From Nepenthes gracilis (taxonomy: Eukaryota > Streptophyta > Magnoliopsida > Caryophyllales > Nepenthaceae), in assembly GCA_033239525.1 (NCBI GenBank), contig BSYO01000030.1, forward strand, positions 10,871,030-10,935,029: a stretch of 64,000 nucleotides of DNA. The letters run 5' to 3'. Each line of letters opens with the position of its first letter. Position 1 is the stretch's first letter. The notes under the pieces were generated by a model. That model saw only the letters and a list, made by a program, of their open reading frames with translations. It was not told where the DNA came from and did not search any database. A program made the position numbers and the translations under genes. Shown in pieces: positions 45,146 to 59,400 of the stretch.

Positions 45146-48090
45146 ATTTAAATATTTTAAAGTGGCAATCAAATGTCAATTTTTTAACGAAAAAGCAGGG
45201 ACAGTTGTGCATCTCCCTTTCATCGTATAAAAAGAATTTTAATGGGTAACATTCAAAACATATAAAAAAATATTTAAATTCTTTTTATAATTTTTATTGA
45301 TATATTAAATATTTAATATATATTAATATTATAAAAAAATATACTATATATAATATTTTTATCTTAAAATTTCTACATTAATATTTCATAGGGCTGAAGG
45401 CATCTTCTTTGAAAAATATATTCCCTCAAATATGGAGTAATCGCGGAAAATGGTTGGGGGAAAGTTTTAAAAAATATCCCTTAACTTTTTTTACAATATT
45501 TTCAATAATATATTATTGATGCGTCTTGTATTTGAGTTGCTAATGGATTAGAGTGTCACTTAGTCTTCGAATCGAATTAAAGCAAATCCAATATCCGTAT
45601 TTTATGGCCTGAATTTTGCACACCAAAATTAAAAAATAAGATATCCGAGGATCAGTAGGACTCACTTTCTAATTTATCTTCTAATACTCAAATCATTAAT
45701 CTTCCTTACAAGATAAAAGATGTAAGGATATAAGTAATGATGTAAGAAAGTGAGTTTTTGAGTTTAACTCCGAGATTGCGATTGGCGTGGAGTAGCTTCG
45801 ATATTGAGAGGGCAAAAGTTGCGAACAAATTCTTCAAAAGCTCTGCGGGTAGAGAGCGGTCACTTGAGAGCTCTTGAAAGTAGCCTTTGTGGGCTAGTAT
45901 TAGCGTAAATGTGGGCGTGTCTGAACAGAAATGTAAGTATGTCCCTTGGAATTTGTCTTAGAAGTTTTTTATAACATTTGAGTCAACTCAACTTTACTTG
46001 GACGTCAAGACTAGCCACCAACTGACTTGTACAGACTTGGAGGGCTAGGAAGAGAATAGTGAGCACCGATTAAAACAACTATGATCAATTAAGGGGATTC
46101 CTTCCCTCTTTGAGGAGATGCTGTACGAGACGGATATTGTGGCTACCATTATAAGAAATTTGCAGAGTTGGGAGTTATTATTTCAGAAGGAATAATGATT
46201 TTGTGCAGTATTTGGAGTGCTTGTTAGTTAAGGCAAATAATCTTCAGCGTGTGGGGAGATTATTGTGAACCACCCAGATTAGGCCATTGCCGGCTTAGGC
46301 TATCTAGCTGGTCGCGGCACTGTTTGCGTCAATGAAAGCGTTGACCGGCTCCTCGACCTGTAGGCCAAATAAATTCTAGGTCAGTCGTTGAATTCATAGA
46401 TCTTTATATTGGACAAATACATTTCTACCGTCCCCATCAATTCTTTATTTTTATAAAAATATGTTAATATAATATCATTAATAACATCTTAAAAATTGCT
46501 AAAAATTATCTTCCTAAAACTATTATATTGAAGGGGTGGAGCTAAAAAAATGGGTATTGGGGTTTATTTTATTTTTATTTTTCTTTGTAAAATTTATTTT
46601 AACAATATGTTATTTAAATCTATAGTTATTCTATAGTCTAAAAATTTTTACTAAACATTTGAAAATATAATATTGATTATTAAATAGCATATATTAACAT
46701 ATAGAAAAGTTTTATATGCTTTGACAAAATGAAAAAATTATATAAAAATTTATTTTCAAAAATATAAATAAATTAATATATAATAAAATGACCTAATTCA
46801 AATATATACTTTTTAATTTTACAATAAAATTCCATTTTACCTTGCTTAGCTTTTGAAAAAATAAAAATAAAAAAGCCATCAAAAATTCATTTGGTTTGGC
46901 TTAAGATGAATCAGTCCAACACAACCAGCCTGACACAAACTTGGGTCAAAGCCCAAAATCTTAGCAACCTAGGTGAAGAAGTAGCAAAGCCAAATTCAAT
47001 TAGTCAAATAATATCTCTCAAAGATATTAACTGAAATGGCTAATTTGTTTGATTAGTTATCAAAAAATCACATAATAATCACTAGTTAGTTAATAATCTA
47101 ATCTAAAAAATAGTCAAAATAGTCCCATTATTATTAGCCAAATAGTATCCTCATTAAACTGAGATGGCAATTACATGCCAAAGGTAATATCTTTCCATAA
47201 TTAATTCGAAATGGCTTTGGACACATGTAGTAATTTCAAGTGTTGATTCGTCAAATAATACCCTAAGTTATAAATACATCTTCTCCAAATAAAAAAAAGA
47301 GAGAAAAAGAAAAAAAAAATGACACTCAATTATTCAAATATATAAAAAACGAGTATAGCCCTCTAGATCCACACTCAGCCCTATTCTTTTTTAATTTCAG
47401 TATCTACTTCTTTGTTATGTTTACAATCTAAATAAAAAAGATTACTAATTTAAATGTCGAAAGATATATTTGAAAATGAATCTCATATTCATTTTATATT
47501 TAGTTTATTCAATTGTGGTATATAGGATTCATATTCAAAAGTTACGAATATTGGACTTGTCATTGTTCGAACATTCAAGTAAGACCTAAGCGACTTTTCA
47601 ATTTGTATATCAATCTGAATTCACAAGACGCATCAGTTTTTAATTAAAAATTAAACAAAAATAAAAATAATTAGGTTTTATGGTTATTTTATCCTCTATT
47701 GCAAAATCTTTATGTTTCTCAAACATCATATAGTTTTTGATAATTAAGCTGAAGTTATATGATAATATGACTTGTTTTTAAATTTTTAATTAAACTGAGC
47801 TATTTTTAGTTATGGCTCTCATTTGGATTCTATTTTGAAACCATACCCGTAATTGTTATATTGCCTCTCGGCTCGTTAGCTATGTTCGCTACCTTTTTTG
47901 AAAGACTAGCGTACCCACGGTTTGTGTTTGAATCATACAAGTACAACAATGAAGTGGATAAATTTATGGTAATTCTTAAAATTTTTCACAATTCATCAAT
48001 GACATTGCTTAAGTTAGCAAAATTTAAACTATATAGATACTTAAATTGGGTTATTTTTTAAAATTTTATAAATAAGATAAATTTATTTTA
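45146..48090. other. AT-rich intergenic region
   Basis: No gene was recognised. A mildly GC-richer, uncharacterised stretch at about 45500-46400 could be decayed element sequence but shows no protein motif. 46980-47280 repeats the phrase 'GTCAAATAATAxCxxxx' three times, which suggests a degraded repeat. Confidence 0.45.
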
Positions 48091-48440
48091 TGGGAAAAGT
48101 CCTACACTGCATGAGAAAAAAATACAAGGGTTAGACTCCTATAAATAGAATCTCTTATCTGAATTTATATTCATCCCAAAATATTTATGAATATCAAAGA
48201 ATGGCTAATATTGTGTTTCTTGAGAGAATGTATTATCAGATCTTTTAGGTGAGAGTGTAAAAAACAACTTTTTTCTTTTATAAAATTTATAAATTGTAAA
48301 AATTTTGTAGTAAATTTTTAGCAAACTTTAAACCCGTAAAATTTTTTTTTCATATTGGTAAGGTTTTTTTATATAAAAAATTCTTATATTACTATTATGA
48401 TTATTTTTATTCTTAAAAGTGAGATTTCAAATTTTCAACA
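48091..48440 (+). repeat. Copia-type LTR (5' LTR of a broken element)
   Basis: It starts TGGGAAAAGTCCTACACTGC, a common opening of short Copia LTRs, and has CTATAAATAG-like TATA text near 48140. It ends TTTTCAACA directly before AGTAGTATCATAG, a decayed tRNA-iMet primer site (cf. GTGGTATCAGAG). A gag remnant follows in the right orientation. No second LTR was found downstream. Confidence 0.65.
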
Positions 48441-48499
48441 AGTAGTATCATAGTTAAAAGTTTGTGAGTTAAAAATTTGAAAGATTGCGACAAAGGTTG

Positions 48500-49125
48500 T
48501 TAGGTTTGATGTATATAATAACGATCACTGTATCAGAAGATATGTTTAAATTTAAAATTTCTTTATTTGATGGGAAGAGGATTTTATATTTGTAATAGCG
48601 TACCATTTAAGATATTTTTGGTATAACAAAGTCTTTGTCAAATATTAGAGAATAAAAATTCTAAAGAAATAAGCAAAAGAGATTAGTAAGCGATTACGAG
48701 AAAATCAATAAATATAATCAAGTTGGCTCTTACTCCAAATGTCAAATGTAGCATACCGGATAAAACTATACTGAAAAGTTTATGGACTTAGTTAGAAAAT
48801 ACTTATGGGTTAAAATCAATGACTAACAGGTTATGTCTGAAAATAGACCTATATTTTTTAAAAATGGATGACAATATAAATCTTTATGACTATCTTAATA
48901 AGTCTAATAAGCAGTTATTTTAAATTTTAAATATTTTTTTTGATAATTTTAAAGAAGAAGAAAATATATTTATATTATTGAATTAATTATCAAAATTTTA
49001 CAAATTTTTTATTCAAATATTATTAATGGGTAAATCTATTTTAAAATTATATGATATGACTACTCTATTATTATATGAGGATGAAAGGTTGATTGGAAAT
49101 GACAGCTTTTTATTTTTTTTGAAAT
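48500..49125 (+). pseudogene. Copia gag remnant
   Basis: Frame-shifting translation gives 'KISLFDGKR' (the FxGxN region), then 'MTNRLCLKIDLYFLKMDDNI' and 'LYDYLN', followed by 'MGKSILKLYDMTTLLLYEDE'. These match, in order, the KSLTNRLxLKQxLYxLKM and LxGKxTLTLxEVxxALLxxE motifs of UBN2 gag. Several stops are present. The zinc knuckle is not seen. Confidence 0.75.
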
Positions 49126-52059
49126 AAATAATTTTACTATTAATGATTCTAGTAAAAATAGGATTCTTATAAAAGGAGGTGATAGTTCAAAAAAAAGATA
49201 AAAATCCATCCCTTATTATGGATCCCCAAACCGGATACAAGGAGGCTCCCCCGCAGAATAAAAGGGAGCCTCTCCCCTGCATATTTAGGAAGTTGGATCA
49301 AATAATCCATGCATCTTATTTTATGTTTTTAAAAATTTTAAAAAATGATAACAGTTATGTTTTTTATTTTTTTATTTTTTTATAATATAGATATTTAATA
49401 TGTTAATATTTAACTTATTTCATTTAAAAAAATAAAATAAGAGCCATTAAATTATTAATTAATTCATACTTATTTTTATTTTTATAATAATAATTATTCA
49501 CCAAAAATAATAATTTTATCTAAAAAAATTAACCAATTAAAAAAATAATTATTATCATAAAATAATAACTCCTAATCTTTATGGGCATTGGCTTTTCGAA
49601 CTTGAGAGATAAGACTTTCAGGCTTTCTTGCACCTCAAGCCCAGGTGTACGGATTAAAGTTTCACTGTCCCGGGCTTATTGGGTTCAGTCATGTCATATT
49701 AATGCTATACTTATCACCAATGCAAGGTTTTTATATAATAATAATATTATTATTATTTAATTAAATTTGCATTCATCTAATCTTAAAAGAATAGAATAAT
49801 TTCTAATCTTAATTTTTAAAATTTAGATACAAAATAAAATTTACTCCTTAAAGTGAGGTGGAAAAATATAAATTCTTGACATTTTATGAACAAATGTTCT
49901 TATGCTTTTATTCAAATTAGATGAGTGTTGGCTTAATTTTTAAAGTATTATGAGAAAAAAAAAAGCAATTTTTGTATTATCGGTAGGAAATGAAGGTCCA
50001 ATGGCGGTCAATTTATAATAGCAAAAGAACTACGATATATAAAAGCGCTAAAATATCTATCTTTTTTTTCTAAATATTAATTCAATAATAGATATTTTAT
50101 TATATAAGTATTCTTAAGATGTTTGCTTTTTTATTTTTTAAAAATATTAATATTAAAAAAATTGAGAGGATTATTTTTAGGCACCAAACATCGATATTAC
50201 TCATTTATAATTTATTAGGGTTTGGCTTGAGAATCTCAACTAGTCTAATTAAAACTTGATTATGGACACACTTAGATAACGAGTTGAGTTTAAAGAGGCA
50301 CAACATAATAAGTCCACATGTGATAACTAAGCTACTCAAACTTGACTTATAGCTGGTTTAAGCATGCCAAATAAACAAGACAAACTTAAGATAAATAATA
50401 CTACTAAATTGAGTTTGGCTTATTTTATAATCCCAATTTTAAAGTAATCATGAGTTTAAGTTAGAATGCCTAAGCAATGGATTGCTAATACTCTAATCTC
50501 AAATGAATGAATTGAAATGATATAAAAGATGTCACTAGTAAAGTCAAATCTACAATGTAAATAACTCAATTTACTCTTATTGGAGTTTTTTTATTGTTTA
50601 TTTAAAGATATACATGTGTGTATTTTTTTAAATATAATAAAAATAAAATTTAAAAAAAAAGGACTCATAAAATTTGTATCAAAATAAGTAACAACCGATT
50701 CACTTTCTCCAATTAATTGACATAATATACCGAATTAAGGTGATTATTAGTGGTTTCGGAGGAACTGTGACATGGTAAAGCTTCTGTGTCGTGGCCTTTC
50801 CCGTTGGCTTAAATCGAACTGGCGGGGGTTCCCTTCTCCCTTTTTTTAATCTTTTTTTTCATTGTTTTCATTTTTTAATTTTTTAACTTTGTTTATACTA
50901 TATTTTTTATTTTAAATTTTTTTATAAATAAAGAAAATGTCAAAAAAATATTTTTTATAATATTTTAGATCTTATTAATATAATAATATTTTTTAAAATA
51001 TATTATTATAAAATATATTATTTTATAATTTTATAAAATATAATACTTATTACATAATAATATTTTAATAATTTGTTACTATAAATTATAATTTTATAAA
51101 TTTATAAAATATAATCCTAATTATATAATAATATTTTAAAGTATGCAATTATAAGATTTTATGAATTTATAAAATATAAATATTTAATAAATAGTAAAAA
51201 TTTTGATCCAATTTATAAATAGATATATTTATATATTTAATTTTTATATGTGTTTATATTTTATAAAAATAATTAAAATATATATAAATAATAAATATAA
51301 AAAAAGAAAAAGAACATGGAATTAAACAATTAAAGTAGGAAAAAAAGAGAAAAAGGAAAAAAAGGTGGATAACCCTCTGCCCATTGGATTAAATCTAATG
51401 GATTGTGCTACAGCACAGCGCCCCTCGGCCCAATTATCACTTCATCATATGCTTAAAACTTCCTATTCTGTATCATTTTTTTTTTTTATAAAAAATTACT
51501 CAAAACATTTTTTTATTTATTTTATCTCTCTTTCTTTCCTTTTTCTCTCACAGAGGTGCCTTTTAGTATGAAAAATACAAATGGTTCACCCTAAAAATAT
51601 GTAAGTGTATTTTGATACTGCAAGTCACGTTAGAATTCCCGTTAGGCTTGCTTCAAGCGTGAGTGCCTCAGCAAATTGCACCTCGGACGCCCTCGGGTAT
51701 GCCTTGAGCGCGACATTCATAAATCAACGCAGTAGGTGTGCTTCGAGTGCGTCTATTTGTAAATTCACATCTTAGGCGCGTCTCGAACACGCCCCTTTGT
51801 AAATCAATGCCATTGGCATCCCTCGGGCCTCGGTTGCGTGCGCCTCATGCGTGTGAAAAAAACTTCTCGTCCGTACCATCAATCGGCATGTCAAATAGAT
51901 ATAGATCAACACGAAAATAACCCGTAACCTAACACGTATCTCTAACCATACTACCGGTAGCAGTTCTAGTTCATAGGGTGTTATGAATTCATATCAAATA
52001 GGTCAATTTAAATAATTAATTATAATTTTGAAAAATAAAAAATTTCAATAAATATAATA
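49126..52059. other. AT-rich region with a GC-richer patch
   Basis: No gene was recognised. About 50215-50455 resembles 59340-59500; both end with a GAGxTxGGCTTATTTTATxATC phrase, so they are two copies of a dispersed repeat. About 51640-51870 is GC-richer, with alternating 'CTCGGGC', 'CTTGAGCGC' and 'TTCGAGTGC' words, like the variable block of the LTR-like family at 12.3 and 34.1 kb, but the conserved downstream blocks are missing. Confidence 0.45.
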
Positions 52060-54366
52060 AATAATACTAAGTCCCAAAAATTTCGGTGTGATAAATTAAA
52101 TAAAAGGACCTGACACAAATCAAAATCCATATAGGACCTTCTCGAACAACCGTTTAGACAAAATAAATACGACCTACTCTACAATTATCGTAAGAGAGAT
52201 AATAATTTCAACTAAAATTATAAATCAGATATAATATAATATCCCAACTGCTTCCAAAATATATTTATCGGCCTATATCCGATAAAAACTATAATACAAT
52301 CACATCAATTGTCAAATTAAGTCATAATGAGATCAGAACTCACAAAATTAGACGAATGACTGACAGATCACGACCGTACTCCTATAATATATCTGAATCT
52401 TTGACTATGAAATGATAAAATATAAAAAACGAGGTTAATACTCAACAAGTATCACATTTAAATAAAAGGAATCTAATAAGTCAGAGAGAAAATTAAATGA
52501 ATAAAATTCGTTTAAATGACAGAATAAATTCAAATTGTCAATAAAATGAATTCAATAGAAATCCAAGATCCAAAATCTAATGACAATCTCGTATTCAAAT
52601 TAAATATTTAAATTTAAAATAAATATCTAAATAAAAAACAGTCATTATTGAGACATATGTATATATATATATAAAAACAAAACAAAAGTGACCCAAACCA
52701 ATTTCAATAAGCAAATTGTGGATTCTAAGTTCAATGTAAGTCCAAGTCCGAGTTCAAGTCTAAATCCAAAACCCAATCAACTTGTAATTTGGGACAAAAT
52801 CTGATAACCGAATAATCTAATAGTGTGCGTAGAAATTAAAACAGTATTGCGACAGATATTCTAAAGGTACGGATCAAAACATATAAACAAAATCGTTTAT
52901 ACGAGACATACCAAGGGCCACTATAGGTAAAATCGACGAATCTCAAATCCATGTCCAAAAACTTAAATCCAATACCAATCAATGCAGAAATACAAATAAT
53001 GTATCAAATTTGAGTTTCGATTATTTAAAAACTAACTTGAGAAAGGATTACACATAATCCTGATAACATTCGATAAAATCAAATGTAAATTAGGCTAACA
53101 TATATGGCCACCTATATACTCTGTACCCATAGGTAGAGTTGCTCACTATTATTTATCGCCCGTAATTTTGGATACAATCCTCAAATTTATCAGATATATT
53201 AAGATGTCTAAATATATTTTAAGGTTGAATCAAATCATCAAAATGGGAATGGTTACTATTCTAAACCTTTTCTGCAGACAGAAAGGGATTTTTAATTAAC
53301 AAAATAACTCCTCATCAATGTTGGCCAGATTATTTAATATCCAAATCCAAATGTAGTGCTCACAACCAAACACGTGCAAGTAAAAATGTATGGCCTATAC
53401 AAGTTTCGTACACATTTTCGTTACATATATTGATATAAATATACACAATATTCAATAAATTTTTCAGACTTAAAAAAAAAGTAAAATTTTAAAATCATAA
53501 AATTTATATCCAAAACTGCCAAAATTAGCCAATGAGCTATAGATGCATGTTCAGAATAAAACAGAATAGGTGTATAAAAATACATACATGTTAGTAAATT
53601 CTAAATAGTATTCAAAATACATCAGATGTTAAATCAGATCAAATAGAAGGTTTACAGATATTTGTCTTGACCTCATACTTTACAATTTAAAGAAAGGAGG
53701 CTCGGAAATACCCGAATCGGGCACTCTCTCTCCTGTTGCACACGTTATCGCGTCTCAATCCGCGCTCTCTCTCGCTTCGTGGCTTCTACCGCTTGCCGTT
53801 GTCGCAGACCTTCCTGGCATCACCTCGCCGGTGCCAACGCCACAGCTTTACCGCCGGACTCCCCCGATGCCGATGTCTCTCTCTCTTTCTCGTGACCCTC
53901 ACCGCGCACACCGTTGCAGACCTACCAGTGCACGAACTCTTCCGAGCACTGCCACCATCGACGACCTAGCCCTTCTCCACTGACTTCGTTGCACGATGCC
54001 ATTGCCGTCACTGGCCGCCTCTCTCCTTCCTCCTTGTGCGGCTTCTCTCTCTCCTCTTCTCCCTCCTCTCTCCCCGAAACCCACATCTTTATCTGTTTTT
54101 TTTTTTTCTTTTTTCTTGTTTTTATTATATATATATATATTTATATTATATTATTATATATAATTTTTTATTTTAATTTTTCTCTATTTCTTTTTAAAAT
54201 CTAAACTGATATTCGGGCAATAGTATGAGCACATATCGAACACCAGCTCGACTGATCCAAATATCCGTCTAAATTTTATAATATTTAATTAATTTTTATT
54301 ATATCTAAATTATCTAAAATAATAATTAATATTAAATTAATTTAAATAAAAAATTAAAATATTACA
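52060..54366 (-). repeat. Long dispersed repeat, copy 3 of 3 (-), longest
   Basis: The part from about 52840 to 54366 aligns block by block with 31.4-33.0 kb: 'ATCAAATTTGAGTT', 'ATCAAATGTAAATTAGGC', 'CTCTGTACCCATAGG', 'CTCACTATTATTTATCGCC', 'CTCTCTCTC' with 'CGCC' text, and 'GACTGATCCAAATATCCG'. 52060-52840 is probably the continuation lost from copy 2 (low certainty). It has an AT simple repeat near 54127 where copy 2 has (ATT)n. Open frames at 53736-54204 are composition artefacts. Confidence 0.6.
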
Positions 54367-55150
54367 TAGGGTGGGAGGTTGGTTGACCACATAGAAAAAA
54401 TTATATTAATAGTTAAATTTTAAATTTTTGAAAACTCTATTTAATTTTTTTATTTAAACCCATAAAATTTATTTATTAATTATTATAACTCACTTATTTT
54501 AAAAATTAGTTAAATTTTGACATTTTTTATCTAAAAAAATTATAATATATATATTTCGAGTAATTTTTATTTAAATAATGACCCAATTGAAAAAAAAAAA
54601 AAACTAATTTTACCCCTGCACACTGGAACGGCGGTCGGTAAATACCAACCCAATTATTTGTCCTTTATTTGCTAATGAATTAATAGTTTAGGTAAAAGGA
54701 ATTTGGGATCATATATATATTTTTTAATTAAGGTATATTTGATATATTTTTAATCTCACCGGTGAATGAAAATTTACCGATAGAGGTTTTAAGATATAAA
54801 AAATTATATATAATATTTTTTAATAAATTTTTTATGGTGTCAATATCAATTTAATATTCAATCAAATAATAAAAAAATAACTATTTAAATTTTTTAAAAT
54901 TCTAAATCATATATGTCTATTTTTTATCAAATAAATGGGGAGATATACTATTTACATCACTCTAGGGATATGTGCCAATATGAACTCCTAGGTAATCGGT
55001 CGGTTTGGGGGGCTAGTCCCTACAAAAGAGTGGTTGAGTTTACCTCTCTTTTTCGATTTTGATCAAATATAAAAATATATATCAAAATAATATAAAATAT
55101 CATACGTATGTAACTCAAATACATCACGAAGCATGTAATTTATCAAGTTT
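54367..55150. other. AT-rich spacer
   Basis: I see nothing beyond AT-rich sequence and homopolymer runs in this stretch. Confidence 0.5.
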
Positions 55151-55169
55151 AAAAGATTATTATATTGAT

Positions 55170-56450
55170 TGAAACATTCTTAATGCATGTGGTATAACTG
55201 TCTTATTAAATATTTATTAAAAGAGAGGTTTTACAATAACCTAACATACCCATGTATTTTCATTAATAAATTGGGATCGGTATTTGCTATTATTATGGTT
55301 TCTTTTGAAGTTTTAAATTTTATTAAAATTTTAAAAGAACTTATAAAAATCACTAATTATTTAAAGAATGAAATTAAAATAAAATATCTTAGGAAAACAA
55401 AATTTTACCTTAGCTTGTAGATAGTGTATTCTCATAATGTTATTCTCCTTTATTAATCGAATATACAAAAAGGTTTCCTAAATAATTTTATTCAAATAAG
55501 GTATATTTTTTGAGTATCCTAAGGTGGCTTGATTACTTGATGTGAAAATAGGTCCTTTTCATCTTCTAGAAAAGGATGAAGAAATTCTTAGTTCAGAAAA
55601 ATCATTTCTCAATGTTGTTATTGTACTAATATATTTAGTAAATTATATATGATCTGATACTGTTTTTGTGATAAATTTATTAACAAGATGTAGCTCTACT
55701 TTGAACCGAAGAGATACGAATAGAGTCGAATACATACTTTATTATCTTCTTAATATTATTGATATGAGATTATTTTATCCAATTACACCAAATTCACAAT
55801 TGATTAGATATGCAGATATAAACTATTTATCTAATTTACATAAATATCAATCACAAATAGAGTATTTATTTACTTATAGAGATGCTACTATATCCTAAAT
55901 ATTTATGAAGCAGATATTATCTGCTATTTCTTCAAATTACTCAGAGATAGCGGTATACATTAAGCAAGAATAAAATGTGCTTCGTTGAGATTATCAATTT
56001 AACATATTATAAAAAAGTGTGTTTTATCCATCTACCATTATTGGCTGAGATTATTAATTCAACATATTCGAGAAAAGTATAATTTATCCATAATCAATGA
56101 TAAATCAATAATTTTATATAAAGATAATACTACTTATATCATATAGGTTACATAATGTTATATTAAGAGTGGTAGAGTAAAATATCTTTTATCTAAATTC
56201 TTTTATACCCATAAACATTAATAAGAAAATGATATTAATATCAAACAGATATAATTTAGCAATTATCAAGTAGATTTATTTATTAAAGTATTATCAACTG
56301 TAACATTTAATAAGGTTGTGAATGGCATTAAAATATGATGACTAAAAGACCTTCCATTATATTCTTTCTGGATGAGTTAATTTGAAGATTATACTAGTTA
56401 TACTATTCTTCCATTAAGATTTTCTTAAACCAGATTTTTCATTATAAGGT
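55170..56450 (+). pseudogene. Copia pol 3' part: reverse transcriptase C-terminus and RNase H remnant
   Basis: From about 55185 the translation reads 'MWYNCLIKYLLKERFYNN', 'PCIFINKLGSVFAIIMV', then 'LKELIKITNYLKNEIKIKYL' and 'KTKFYLSL'. These match the Copia RT text (PCVFIxK…VYVDDL…LKxxFxMKDLGxxxFxLG), with the YVDD catalytic motif lost. Later come 'LLTRCSSTLNRRDTN' and 'LLNIIDMRLFYP' (RYLRGTxDxGLxY). RNase H text follows: 'GYAD'-like 'IRYADINYLSNLHKYQSQ', 'YLFTYRDATIS', 'IILYKDNTT' and 'KFFYTH'. Many frameshifts and stops. Reading onward, '…KVVNGIKI' corresponds to the end of pol. Confidence 0.85.
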
Positions 56451-59400
56451 TTTAATAGAGAACCTTGATGCAATTTGTCACGTCTTAGTTCTGATTCCCT
56501 AATAAAATTATTCTATCTTATTTTCATTAATCATATTATTAAATTAATTTATTTTAAAACTTAAAATTTAAAATAAGACTGTCGAAATTTCTAAAATTTT
56601 AAATTTTAATATTGGACAAAATCTTTAATCAAATATCAACAAATGACTCAAAATAAAGTAATAAATCACACCACAAGATTCAAAATATCATGCTATCAAA
56701 TAGCTGTAATTTCAATAATAATTTAATGACAAAATATTCATAAAGTCAAATATCTTATCAAAATTAGAGTCTCAAAAATTATAACTCAACTAAACTACTC
56801 AAGAGTTAGCAAAAATCCAACAATATTGTTGACAAAGACATTGTAAACTTTTAGATATAATACAAAACTACTAACAGAAATGATATAAACACCATAAAAA
56901 TGCTGTTCTAGGGGAAAAATATAGCACCCAAAATTTTCCCAAATCTTAATTCTATTTTCTTGAGTAGCCTTTATGCTAACCTCCTCTATCCGTAAACGTG
57001 TCATGAGCTACTAATTTGAAGAGGATTAGTAAAAAAAATAAAAATAAAAGTAAATTAATTGTTCAACAAGATATATAAATTTTTTTATAATCGAACATAC
57101 AATTTATAGTAAAAGATACTAGAAGAATGATGAATCAAATACAAATGTAGAGCCATGAATTTCCTCGACATTATGCATAAATTTAAATGATTTTTCTAGT
57201 TTTTAATCCAACAATGCGCTATGAAAAATATGTTCAATTCATACTAATTTTTATGGACAAAAGATTAGTAGGACATCACTGACAAATAAACAAATAATTA
57301 AAACTTAAATTTTATATATTTTTATACATTCAAATGCCTTACACTACTATTTAAAATTCGTATGTGGACTATCATACATATAACCTTATAAATAGAGTCC
57401 AAATGTCACTTTTAACTCACGAATAACAAGTTAGAATTTCAATAATCACTATAACAAACTAAGATATGGTATAATATATTACCGCTAAGTCTTTTACAAT
57501 GGTCCGTATAGAAATAAATGAAAAACTCTATACAAATATAAATAATCTTTTTATATTTTTTCATACCCAAAAAACCTTAGTTCTTTCATAAATTGTAAAA
57601 TATTTTTCATAATTCTCTTAAGTACTTGTCAAACGGTACCTTAAATTTCTATATGAACTAAAATATACATATTTATAAAATATACAAAAACTATATTATA
57701 AAATTTTTAAACATTTGAACTATTTCTAGAAAGAAATTACAAAAAAAAAAATTATAGTTTTAACATTTTGTTTCAATTGACAGGCATACAAGAGTTAATT
57801 ATAGCAATTTTAAGACGTACAATGCATATATTTAAAGATTTAGAACATATTAGACATTATATATGAAAATCAAAACATATGAGAATATTAAATTAACATT
57901 TCAGCACATTTATAAATATAAGTGCAGAAACTAACTTTGTAACACCATGTATGTGAATTAAGGACATTAACTCCTTGAAAATTATAAAGAATGGGAATAA
58001 GAATTTATATATGTGAAGTATAAATAATTTAGCTATAAAAATATGATATGTATAAATATTTAAAATAATAAATATTTAATATAGTAAAGAAAAATTAATA
58101 ACAAAGGAAAGAGAATTTGAATTCACTTGTATTGTCTTCAAATTTACTAAAATCTTTCTTAAATCTATTTCAAATATCTTTCTCTAATATTTTCTCTTTT
58201 ATTCTCTCTTCTCCTCTTTTTCTTCTCTCTATTCTCTCAAAAATTTGACAAAAATAGTTAAAAATTAGTCAGATAAAACTTATATAAAAAGCTAGTACAT
58301 GTGTTATCGTTAGGCACGCATTTGATACTGAGACAGAATACTGTGGCACAAGAATATTACCTCATGCGTTGATAATTTATCAGAAATTCGTACGAGCGTC
58401 CCTCAGGTACATATCAAGTATAAATAATCTATCAAAAGGGTGCTTGAGTGCCAACCAGACATCCTTCAAATGCAACTCTTCTGTCCAAAACACGTTGATG
58501 CGCATATCAAACGCTAGTTATGTGTTACTCAATATGATATAACTTGATTTAAAAGTTAACTTTATCGCAATTCTCCATATGATCTCAAAATTTTTTCTTC
58601 CCAACTTAATTAATCATAATTAGAATTATAATTTGAAACTCATACATTACACATTTAATGGTTTATATAAATAATGTACTCTTTTTTCTTGCCATTGGTC
58701 ACTTTCCCTAATAGACTTTTCCTTGGAGAGGTTTCAATGATGCATATTCTTTGTATGTGGTCATTCAAGGAGGAGTGTTATAAATTCAGTATTGATGGCG
58801 GATAAATTTTTTTTTCTGGTTAAATTTTTCTATCACTTAAAATTTCTAGGTTACAAGATTGTGTCAATATTCATCTACCTTTTCATTTTCTTAGATCTTT
58901 ATTATTTTATTATTTTACTTATTATAACTCATCATTATACTTCTAACTCTATACGTGGGTGTTTAAAATAAAGTATACTTATATATATCTGAAAGAGAAA
59001 AAAAATTAAAATAAAATTTAAAATATTACTAGTTCATGAAAACTATCTTTCTACATCTTATATTCTTATACTAATTCTACTTTTGTTTTATTTTACAAGA
59101 AGTATATGTTCTTGACCTTAATATTAGCAAAATAGATTTAATATATGATCTACACCTTAAAATCATGGTAGAAAAATATATATTTACTCTTATGAATTTG
59201 GTTATAATTTTATTAAATTTGATGAATGTAAGTTTAATTTTTTTTTTTTCAAAAATAAGTTGTATAGAAAGTGGTGTAGGGGAGAAAAAACAATTTTCAA
59301 TTTAAGTTTCAAATTATGAGATTATAGGTAACAAGTGAGCTAAACCCCTAATCTATAAACTCATTTGGATAACAAGTTAAGTTTAATGATGCACTAAATA

